Source: CAWEFA01 sp963851385 (lineage in GTDB: Bacteria > Bacteroidota > Bacteroidia > Bacteroidales > DTGW01). Taken from it: a stretch of DNA of 64,000 nucleotides. The notes beneath the pieces are model-generated. The model made no database searches, was not told the DNA's origin, and was given only the letters and a program-made list of their open reading frames with translations. The position numbers and the translations under genes are program-made. The stretch covers positions 124,001 through 188,000 of the forward strand of contig CAWKPE010000021.1 in NCBI GenBank assembly GCA_963851385.1, given 5' to 3'. Numbering within the stretch: position 1 is the first letter of the stretch; each line of letters starts with the position of its first letter. Below, in pieces: positions 1 to 5,911 of the stretch.

Positions 1-268
1 TTGATATTTCAAAGAATGAGCACAAAAAGCGTATTTGATTTCTTTAAAGAAGGCCGTCTTATACCATTTTGTAATTGCTGTTTGCGATGGTGCCAGTGCA
101 GAGCGTTGTCCAATATTTCCCGGATTAACAAAAAGGTTGGGCTGGTCATTTGAAGACCCGTCTTCATTTACCGGAACACATGATGAGAAACTCGCCAAAA
201 CAAGATTGGTTAGGGATAAAATAAAAGCAGAAGTAGAAGAATTTATTAAAAGCACACAACCAGTATAA
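1..268 (+). pseudogene. arsC: arsenate reductase-like protein, 5'-truncated and frameshifted
   Basis: This is the C-terminal part of a low-molecular-weight protein tyrosine phosphatase/arsenate reductase family protein, which reduces arsenate to arsenite before efflux. Reading from base 1, frame 1 gives a segment ending KSVFDFFKEGRL, typical of the family. The sequence then continues only in frame 2 as a VIAVCDGASAERCPIFPG segment followed by a GWSFEDPSSFTGT motif. One extra base around 58-62 explains the switch. The start lies outside the window. It sits directly upstream of a paralogue and of acr3, which supports the arsenic role. Whether the frameshift is a real mutation or a consensus error cannot be told from sequence alone. 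Confidence 0.7.
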
Positions 269-296
269 TTTTTAAAAACAATTTATTCAAAAGACA

Positions 297-720
297 ATGA
301 AAGTATTGATTTTATGTACAGGCAATAGTTGCCGCAGTCAAATGGCCCACGGCTTTTTACAATCATTCGACAAGAACATTGAAGTTCATTCGGCAGGCAC
401 AGTACCAGCAAAGCAGATAAATCAAAAAGCAGTTAAAGTAATGGCCGAGATCAGGTATTGACATTAGTTCACACTACCCAAAAATGGTTGATAAGTATAT
501 TAATGACGAATGGGATTATGTAATAACAGTTTGTGACGATGCCAACGAAACTTGCCCTGTCTTTATTGGTAAAGTAAAACATCGCTTGCATATTGGTTTT
601 GAAGACCCATCCCATGCTAAAGGAACAGATGAATTTATCTGGAGTGAGTTTCACAGGGTCAGGGACGAAATTAAAGAAGGATTTTACAAATTCTATATCG
701 AAAACATTAAAAACAAGTAA
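297..720 (+). pseudogene. arsC: arsenate reductase-like protein with internal frameshift
   Basis: This is a second arsenate reductase/low-MW phosphatase homologue. The N-terminus carries the family P-loop, CTGNSCRS, with the catalytic Cys and Arg, followed by QMAHGF and HSAG. The frame then stops at MAEIRY. Removing one base near 452-457 restores MAEIGIDISSHYP and joins the downstream segment that starts at 484 (DYVITVCDDANETCPVF, then GFEDPSHAKGTDEF). The repaired protein is about 140 aa, the normal size. It ends one base before acr3 begins, so the two are probably co-transcribed. It differs clearly from the preceding copy, so this is an old tandem paralogue rather than an assembly duplicate. 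Confidence 0.75.
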
Positions 721-721
721 T

Positions 722-1774
722 ATGCCATCTAAAAAACATTTAAAATTTCTCGACCGCTACCTGACAGTATGGATATTCCTTGCAATGTTTATAGGAGTCT
801 TTGCAGGTTGGTTAAATCCTAATGTAGCTAAATTCTGGAATAGTTTTTCTTCAGGCACAACCAATATACCCATTGCCATAGGTTTAATAGTAATGATGTT
901 CCCGCCATTGGCTAAAGTAAAATATGAAGAATTGGGCGATGTCTTTAAAAACACAAAAATACTTGGTCTTTCATTAGTTCAAAATTGGATTATAGGCCCT
1001 GTATTGATGTTCTTACTGGCAATTGTATTCCTTCAATTCAATATCGACTATATGTACGGGGTAATCCTTATTGGCCTTGCCCGATGTATAGCAATGGTAA
1101 TTGTTTGGAACGACCTTGCTAAAGGCGACACAGAATATGCAGCCGGATTGGTAGCCTTTAACTCTATATTCCAGGTATTGCTTTTCTCAGTATATGCTTA
1201 TGTTTTTATAGCTATTTTACCAGGTTGGTTCGGATTACCTGTAAACGATAGTGTAGCACAAATAACCATCGGACAAATTGCTAAAAGTGTATTTATTTAT
1301 CTTGGTATTCCTTTTATTTCAGGTTTTCTAACACGTTTTTTATTTATCAGGATTAAAAGTAAACAATGGTACGAAACTAAATTTGTACCTAAAATAAGCC
1401 CTTTAACTTTAATTGCTTTATTATTTACCATTGTGGTAATGTTTTCCCTCAAAGGAGAATATATAGTAAAAATCCCGATGGATGTTGTCAGAATAGCCAT
1501 TCCCTTAACTATCTACTTTGCAGTGATGTTTGTACTATCATTTTTCATAAGTAAAAAAGTTGGGGCAACATATGAACAAGCAACCACCTTATCATTTACA
1601 GCAGCCAGTAACAACTTTGAATTAGCTATTGCCGTAGCAATAGCAATATTCGGAATAAATTCAGGAGAAGCATTTGCCGCAGTAATTGGGCCATTAGTAG
1701 AAGTTCCCTTAATGATAGCTTTAGTAAACGTGGCTTTCTTCTTTAAAAAGAAATATTTCATCACCCAGACTTAA
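722..1774 (+). CDS. acr3: Acr3-family arsenite efflux transporter
   Basis: A 350-aa polytopic membrane protein that expels arsenite, the product of the upstream reductases. It begins MPSKKHLKFLDRY and has about ten hydrophobic segments. Family signatures are visible: GLARCIAMVIVWNDLAKGD, which contains the conserved Cys used for arsenite recognition in Acr3 proteins, and the AASNNFELAIAVAI segment near the C-terminus. A longer open frame reaches upstream to 593 but overlaps the reductase gene. The ATG at 722, one base after the arsC stop, gives the normal family N-terminus and length. Confidence 0.93.
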   Translation: MPSKKHLKFLDRYLTVWIFLAMFIGVFAGWLNPNVAKFWNSFSSGTTNIPIAIGLIVMMFPPLAKVKYEELGDVFKNTKILGLSLVQNWIIGPVLMFLLAIVFLQFNIDYMYGVILIGLARCIAMVIVWNDLAKGDTEYAAGLVAFNSIFQVLLFSVYAYVFIAILPGWFGLPVNDSVAQITIGQIAKSVFIYLGIPFISGFLTRFLFIRIKSKQWYETKFVPKISPLTLIALLFTIVVMFSLKGEYIVKIPMDVVRIAIPLTIYFAVMFVLSFFISKKVGATYEQATTLSFTAASNNFELAIAVAIAIFGINSGEAFAAVIGPLVEVPLMIALVNVAFFFKKKYFITQT

Positions 1775-1849
1775 AGAATCAAAAAATACCCAATTAGATA
1801 TTTAAGCGATTTTCTGTAATTAAGTATTATGGAGAATCGCAGTTGTTTA

Positions 1850-1874
1850 TATATTTGTAAACTATTAAATAGTT
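1850..1874 (+). promoter_or_regulatory. arsR promoter box with palindromic operator
   Basis: TATATTTG at 1850-1857 fits the Bacteroidota -7 consensus TAnnTTTG. It is followed at 1860-1874 by a perfect palindrome, AACTATT-A-AATAGTT, ending 21 bases before the arsR start. An ArsR-type repressor bound there would cover the transcription start, so this is a likely autoregulatory operator. The assignment is inferred from position and symmetry. Confidence 0.6.
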
Positions 1875-1895
1875 AAACAACTAAACATCTAATAT

Positions 1896-2216
1896 ATGAA
1901 GGATAAAACTTTATATAGTCTACATGCTAACATATGTAAGGCTTTAGCAAATCCAATACGGATAGAAATAATTGATGTGTTGAACAATAAAGAAATGAGT
2001 TTTAGTGAACTACAGGAAGAAACAGGGGTTCTAAAATCAAATCTTTCGCAGCATTTATCGCTAATGGTTTCTAATGGAATCTTATTACAACGTAAAGAAG
2101 GTCTAAACGCATATTTCAAACTTGCCACTCTAAAAATAGGCACAGCTTGCCGATTAATGCGGGAAGTATTAGTAGAGAACCTTAACAAACAACATGAACT
2201 AATAAAAAACTTTTAA
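1896..2216 (+). CDS. arsR: ArsR/SmtB-family transcriptional repressor
   Basis: A 106-aa winged-helix DNA-binding protein. The N-terminal ANICKALANPIRIEIIDVL segment is the family helix, and SFSELQEETGVLKSNLSQHLSLMVSNGIL is the helix-turn-helix with the usual SQHL recognition motif, followed by the wing (RKEGLNAYFKL). It has one Cys near residue 89 (GTACRLM). The classical ELCVCDL metal site on the DNA-binding helix is absent, so inducer binding must use a different arrangement. It heads a same-strand operon with the DsrE-like and methyltransferase genes and probably controls itself through the palindrome just upstream. Confidence 0.88.
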   Translation: MKDKTLYSLHANICKALANPIRIEIIDVLNNKEMSFSELQEETGVLKSNLSQHLSLMVSNGILLQRKEGLNAYFKLATLKIGTACRLMREVLVENLNKQHELIKNF

Positions 2217-2228
2217 ACAACTACAATT

Positions 2229-2351
2229 ATGAAAAAAATCGTTTTTTTATTCTCTATGTTAATGTTCACTGCATTAACCGGATTCTCTCAAAACTTGTCC
2301 ATTTGTGGCGACATTGCACCTGTAAAATCAGTTTTAAAGATTGGCATAAAA
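2229..2351 (+). pseudogene. 5' fragment of an exported protein cut by an IS200-like element
   Basis: ATG at 2229, 12 bases after arsR, opens a clear signal peptide (MKKIVFLFSMLMF, then ALTGFSQ) and about 20 further residues. The frame then enters the left terminal hairpin of the inserted element and stops there. The likeliest reading is the N-terminus of the DsrE-like protein that resumes at about 2896, meaning an exported DsrE protein was disrupted. It could instead be an unrelated truncated gene, because the residues flanking the junction cannot be aligned without a homologue. Confidence 0.5.
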
Positions 2352-2352
2352 T

Positions 2353-2373
2353 CCCTGCGTTCTTGACGCAGGG
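2353..2373. repeat. left terminal hairpin of the IS200-like element
   Basis: Stem CCCTGCGT (2353-2360), loop TCTTG, stem ACGCAGGG (2366-2373). The loop is identical to that of the right-end hairpin, and the closing base pair differs by a compensatory change (T-A here, C-G there). Confidence 0.75.
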
Positions 2374-2383
2374 CTGAATTGCC

Positions 2384-2400
2384 ATCGTGCGAAGCACGAT
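2384..2400. repeat. internal hairpin near left end
   Basis: ATCGTGC (2384-2390), GAA loop, GCACGAT (2394-2400). A perfect 7-bp stem between the left terminal hairpin and the transposase promoter. Confidence 0.65.
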
Positions 2401-2408
2401 AAAATTGT

Positions 2409-2416
2409 ATCTTTGC
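2409..2416 (+). promoter_or_regulatory. transposase -7 promoter box
   Basis: TATCTTTG matches TAnnTTTG exactly. It ends only three bases before the transposase ATG at 2420, so transcription from it would give a leaderless or nearly leaderless message. Confidence 0.5.
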
Positions 2417-2419
2417 TAA

Positions 2420-2869
2420 ATGGTAAAGATAACAGAAGATCAGTGGTATTGGCATCATAATGTGTCAGAATGTTATTATCATATTCAATTGACGATAAAA
2501 TATTGCAGAAAAGTGTTTCAAGGAGGAATAGAAAAAAAGATAATAGAAATAATGTTTGGATTCAGGGAGAGGTATTACATCGATGTTCATACAATTGGTT
2601 TTGATAAGAACCATGTTCATTTTTTATGTAGGTTTTTACCAAAATATTCAGGAGGACAAGTAATAAGATTGATAAAAAGTATAACATCACGAATAATATT
2701 TCAATCAATTCCAGAGATCAAAAGAGAATTATGGGGAGGAGAATTTTGGTCAGATGGATATTATATTGGAACAGTGAGTGGGAGAGGAGATAGAAAAATA
2801 ATAGAAAAGTATATAAAAAATCAGGGCAGAGAAGAAGATGCTAAGCAATTGAAGTTGTTTGATATTTAA
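2420..2869 (+). CDS. IS200/REP-associated tyrosine (HUH) transposase
   Basis: A 149-aa Y1-type HUH transposase that cuts and joins single-stranded DNA at the element's hairpin ends. The His-hydrophobic-His motif is seen at residues 65-67 (KNHVHFL). The catalytic Tyr is probably Tyr131 in the C-terminal helix (IIEKYIKNQG). GGEFWSDGYYIGTV before it is the usual family segment. Length is normal and the frame is intact, so the element may be active. It has the same orientation as the interrupted gene and a promoter box immediately upstream. Confidence 0.9.
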   Translation: MVKITEDQWYWHHNVSECYYHIQLTIKYCRKVFQGGIEKKIIEIMFGFRERYYIDVHTIGFDKNHVHFLCRFLPKYSGGQVIRLIKSITSRIIFQSIPEIKRELWGGEFWSDGYYIGTVSGRGDRKIIEKYIKNQGREEDAKQLKLFDI

Positions 2870-2873
2870 GACG

Positions 2874-2894
2874 CCCTGCGCTCTTGGCGCAGGG
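2874..2894. repeat. right terminal hairpin of the IS200-like element
   Basis: Stem CCCTGCGC (2874-2881), loop TCTTG, stem GCGCAGGG (2887-2894). It begins four bases after the transposase stop codon. Confidence 0.75.
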
Positions 2895-3225
2895 TAGTTC
2901 ACAACCGACAATTGGCATTGTCCTTTATTCAAATGATGCTGAAACTGTTTGGAATGCGCTTAGGTTGGCTAATTATTCTTTAAATAAAGGGGATACTGTT
3001 GCTATATTTCTTCTTGGTAAGGGTGTTGAAGCTCTTTCTATAGAGAGTAAAGAATTTGATATTAAAACCCAAACTGAAAATTTTACTTCAAAAGGAGGGC
3101 AAATATTGGCTTGTGGCACATGCTTGAAAATGAGAAAAAATGATAATATTAAAGCATGTACAGTGTCAACATTGGAAGATTTATACACCATCATCAATCA
3201 AAGCAAAAAAGTTCTAACATTCTGA
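2884..3225 (+). pseudogene. 3' part of a DsrE-like protein disrupted by insertion
   Basis: A nearly complete DsrE/DsrF-like domain: TIGIVLYSNDAETVWNALRLAN, an IFLLGKGVEA strand and a GGQILACGTCLKMR motif with a Cys-Gly-Thr-Cys pair. DsrE-family proteins often carry sulfur on a conserved Cys. There is no ATG at the 5' end. The only in-frame start is a TTG at 2884 inside the element's right hairpin, so the natural start was probably lost to the insertion and may be the signal-peptide fragment at 2229. If so, this was an exported version of the intact cytoplasmic paralogue at 3816. Residual translation from the TTG is possible. Confidence 0.7.
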
Positions 3226-3234
3226 TATTCGCAA

Positions 3235-3804
3235 ATGAAAGTAAGAGATAGCGGTATGCCTTCAGAAACAATGTGGTCATCATTTTTCGAGGTAGATACA
3301 ATATTAAACACTATGCAGGTGAATCAATCTGTCAACAATTTATTAGAAGTTGGTTGTGGTTACGGTACATTCACTATTACTGCCGCAAAAAAGATAAAAG
3401 GCAAACTGTTAGCTTTCGATATAGAGCAGGAAATGATTGATTATACCAAAAATAAAGCAATTCATGAAGGCATAACAAATATTGATTTTTTTAACCGTGA
3501 TATAATAGCCAATGGGTCTGGTTTAGCGAAAGAATCTGTAGATTATGTAATGTTGTTTAATATCCTTCACCACGACCAACCTATGGAGCTAATAAATGAA
3601 GCACACAGGATTTTAAAGAAAGATGGTAAAGTTGGAATCATTCATTGGCGTAGCGATATTGACACACCCAGAGGACCCGATGTGTCCACTAGGCCAAAAC
3701 CTAATCAATGCTTTGAATGGGCAAAAGAGGCAGGATTTAAAATACTGCAACAACCGCAAATACTCGAACCATATCATTTTGGTTTAATTATTCAGAAACC
3801 ATAA
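3235..3804 (+). CDS. class I SAM-dependent methyltransferase
   Basis: A 189-aa Rossmann-fold methyltransferase. Motif I is LEVGCGYGTFT near residue 38, followed by an acidic end of strand 2 (LLAFDIE), FFNRDII, and YVMLFNILHH as motif IV. The substrate is not evident. It lacks the set of conserved Cys residues expected of ArsM arsenite methyltransferases, having only the motif I Cys and one near the C-terminus. It lies between two DsrE-like genes with gaps of 9 and 11 bases, so it belongs to the ArsR-controlled operon and may act on a sulfur- or arsenic-containing small molecule. That link is inference. Confidence 0.8.
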   Translation: MKVRDSGMPSETMWSSFFEVDTILNTMQVNQSVNNLLEVGCGYGTFTITAAKKIKGKLLAFDIEQEMIDYTKNKAIHEGITNIDFFNRDIIANGSGLAKESVDYVMLFNILHHDQPMELINEAHRILKKDGKVGIIHWRSDIDTPRGPDVSTRPKPNQCFEWAKEAGFKILQQPQILEPYHFGLIIQKP

Positions 3805-3815
3805 TATCTACCAAT

Positions 3816-4139
3816 ATGAAAATCGGAATTATTATTGAGACAAAAGAGTATGAGAAAGCATGGAATGCTTTTCGCTTTGCTGTTACCGCTAAAAAACAAG
3901 GGCATGAAACAAAAGTATTCTTAATGGGAGAAGCCGTCGAATGCGAAGGTTTAATTCATGAAAAATACAATGTGGATGAACAACTCAGAAATTATGTAAA
4001 TGCAGGTGGTGAAATACTTGCATGTGGAACGTGTATCAAATCACGTCATTTAGAAAACTCTTTGGAAGTATGCCCAATCTCTACAATGGTCGATTGTGTA
4101 AATGTTGTTGTTTGGGCTGATAAAATGGTCACTTTCTAA
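3816..4139 (+). CDS. DsrE-family protein with CGTC motif
   Basis: A 107-aa cytoplasmic DsrE/DsrF-like protein, intact paralogue of the disrupted one upstream. It starts directly with strand 1 (MKIGIIIETKEYEKAWNAFRFAV) without a signal peptide. VFLMGEAVEC is the second conserved block and GGEILACGTCIKSR the third. The CxxC-like pair is conserved in both paralogues and is the likely sulfur-handling site. It is the last gene of the arsR operon, 11 bases after the methyltransferase. Confidence 0.85.
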   Translation: MKIGIIIETKEYEKAWNAFRFAVTAKKQGHETKVFLMGEAVECEGLIHEKYNVDEQLRNYVNAGGEILACGTCIKSRHLENSLEVCPISTMVDCVNVVVWADKMVTF

Positions 4140-4224
4140 TTATTTCAACAGTTGATTTATCCCACCGCACAAATCAGGTTATATGGTGTTCCTCTTCCTC
4201 CATCGGCAAGCCATGCGCCAGCCC

Positions 4225-4282
4225 GTTGCAGTATTTGCCTATAATCATATTTAATTTTTAAGGTATAGGCAAAAATTGCAAC
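4225..4282. repeat. imperfect 19-bp inverted repeat
   Basis: The arms 4225-4243 and 4264-4282 pair at TATAGGCAAA and TGCAAC with a three-base interior containing two non-Watson-Crick positions. The loop is 20 bases. It lies at the left border of the GC-rich stretch. Confidence 0.65.
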
Positions 4283-5114
4283 GCCTTTCAGGTTGCTATC
4301 GCAAGGCTGTCACAAGTCTTGCAGCTCAGTCGTCATCGTCACCGCAGCCTACTCTGTCCTTTTTAAAGCTTCACTCATTTCGGTTTCATTACATTTCAGG
4401 GCTTCGCTGCACTCAGCACCTTTCATTTCATTGCGCCTCCATTCGTTTCAGCCTTAAAAAGTCCACCGGCTGCAATAATTGGCTCGCCTGCGAATCGCCC
4501 CCGGCTGCGTGGCTGTCATGCCTTTTGCATCAAAAGACATAAAGCAAAAGCCCCGCCAGCCCCTTGCTGCAAGCAGTAGCCATCCATTGCCCTGATCGGG
4601 CTTAAAGTCTGCCACCGGTGGCTCAACTCGCAACGGCTCGACAGCACACCGGCTGCAAGCTGACACACAATCCAACCCATTGCAGCCGCTCTCCTGACGC
4701 TTGCTCAAGGCTGTATAACCTGCTTTTTCGACCCACAAAACAAATACAGAAGACTTGTAAACACAGAAAAAATCACTGATATAACAAATACACCAAAACA
4801 TAATAGCAAAGTTACAGGTATGTTTGCCAAAGCTGACAAGGGTACGCTTCGCCATCCTCAAAAAATCTTCCTTTTTCTTTTGCCCAAAACCAAAGAGGTC
4901 AAAACAAAAAGAGTATTTTTTGGTCTGCCCTTGCATCTTTCGCCCCCAGCCTGTGACCGCAAGGGCATTATGTTTCGCTGTATTTTACGTCGTAGGTTGG
5001 TCGGCTGGTGGCTGATTGCTTACATTCATAGTACGGTTCGTTTTCACTTTTCATTTATAGGTGGTACGGTTCCGTTGGTCTCTATTCAGCTCTTGTGGCT
5101 ACAGTTCTCTATTG

Positions 5115-5149
5115 GTAAGCTACCTTTTTAGGGTGGCTTACTTTTTTTT
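5115..5149 (+). terminator. rho-independent terminator
   Basis: Stem GTAAGCTACC (5115-5124) with GGTGGCTTAC (5132-5141, one G-U pair), followed by eight T residues. It closes the GC-rich stretch on the plus strand although no gene is recognised upstream of it. Confidence 0.8.
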
Positions 5150-5274
5150 GGAATATTTTCATAGTATCTTGTGCTAGATTTTTTCAGCGCTAAAAATTAA
5201 ATTTTAATATATTGATAATAACTATAAAAACTGGCAATATATAATTTCCCCAAAAGTCCTAATCTTAATAAAAA

Positions 5275-5868
5275 TTGGATAAAATTAATCCAAATAGGAA
5301 AATAATCGTATTAACTGGCGGGCCATGTGACGGAAAAACCACCATAATTAATGAATTATGCAAAAGTGAGGATTGGAGTAAAAGGATTGCGGTTCTTCCT
5401 GAAGCTATTTTCTATGCTTTACAAACAAATATCAATGCACAAAAAAAAAGATTTCAAAAGTTGATAGTTGAAATTCAATCGGCTATGGAAGAAGCTCTCG
5501 ATAAATGTTTGGATGATGAACTCATTATTTGTGATAGAGGAACACTTGACCCATTAGCTTATTGGGAAGCTAATAATTGGAATACTAATGAATTTTTCTC
5601 TATTACTCAAACCAATTTACAAGAACATTATAATCGGTATTCTACAGTTGTACATTTGCAAACTACGGCGATCAATGCAATTGAATTTTATAAGCATTAT
5701 CCTGATGCACATAGGGGAGCCACTTCCGAACAAGCCAGTAATATTGATTATTTATTAAAAAAGATATGGGAAAAACACCCAAATTATTATTTCATTGAAA
5801 ATAATGCTGCAGGTTGGCATGAAAAACGAGATAAAACATTAGAGATAATATATAAAACAATAAAATAA
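5275..5868 (+). CDS. P-loop ATPase/kinase-like protein (AAA_28 type)
   Basis: A 197-aa nucleotide-binding protein of the NadR/AAA_28-like type. Walker A is GGPCDGKTT near residues 15-23 and Walker B is LIICDRG near residue 85, followed by DPLAYW. The C-terminal HYPDAHRGATSEQA segment resembles the lid region of small-molecule kinases. No ATG lies at the 5' end. A TTG at 5275 directly after an in-frame stop is the best start. It is the first gene of a three-gene operon, 43 bases before the repeat protein. Its role there could be phosphorylation or energy-dependent handling of the partner, which is not resolved. Confidence 0.75.
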   Translation: MDKINPNRKIIVLTGGPCDGKTTIINELCKSEDWSKRIAVLPEAIFYALQTNINAQKKRFQKLIVEIQSAMEEALDKCLDDELIICDRGTLDPLAYWEANNWNTNEFFSITQTNLQEHYNRYSTVVHLQTTAINAIEFYKHYPDAHRGATSEQASNIDYLLKKIWEKHPNYYFIENNAAGWHEKRDKTLEIIYKTIK

Positions 5869-5911
5869 CTGACAAAACAAATCATTTATTTAACCATCAA
5901 AACTTAAAACA

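Larger units (their letters stand above)
2353..2894 (+). mobile_element. IS200/IS605-like (REP-associated transposase) element
   Basis: About 540 bp bounded by two hairpins with the same TCTTG loop: 2353-2373 (stem CCCTGCGT/ACGCAGGG) and 2874-2894 (stem CCCTGCGC/GCGCAGGG). A third hairpin at 2384-2400 (ATCGTGC-GAA-GCACGAT) lies just inside the left end. It encodes one HUH transposase. Single-strand transposases of this group recognise such subterminal hairpins and leave no target duplication, and none is seen. Exact ends are uncertain by a few bases. It lies inside the arsR-DsrE operon. Confidence 0.75.
4140..5274. other. GC-rich intergenic stretch without convincing genes
   Basis: Roughly 4180-5110 is visibly more GC-rich than its surroundings. 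Open frames on both strands (for example 4454-4936 minus) have low-complexity, Cys/Arg/Trp-rich translations with no domain and no promoter or start context, so I do not call them genes. It contains a 19-bp inverted repeat at 4225-4282 and ends in a strong terminator at 5115-5149. Composition and placement between two unrelated gene modules suggest non-coding mobile-element DNA (for example a transfer-origin region) or a structured transcript. The function is not established. Confidence 0.5.

Noticed and set aside
593..721. Longer N-terminus for the Acr3 transporter
   Set aside because: It overlaps the well-supported arsenate reductase frame; the ATG at 722 gives the family-length protein.
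3235..3804. Methyltransferase considered as ArsM
   Set aside because: It is short and lacks the conserved Cys residues used by ArsM to bind arsenite, so only a general SAM methyltransferase call is justified.
4276..4936. Overlapping open frames on both strands in the GC-rich stretch (88 and 160 aa)
   Set aside because: Low-complexity translations rich in Cys, Arg, Trp and Ser, no domain, no start context. They look like by-products of the unusual base composition.
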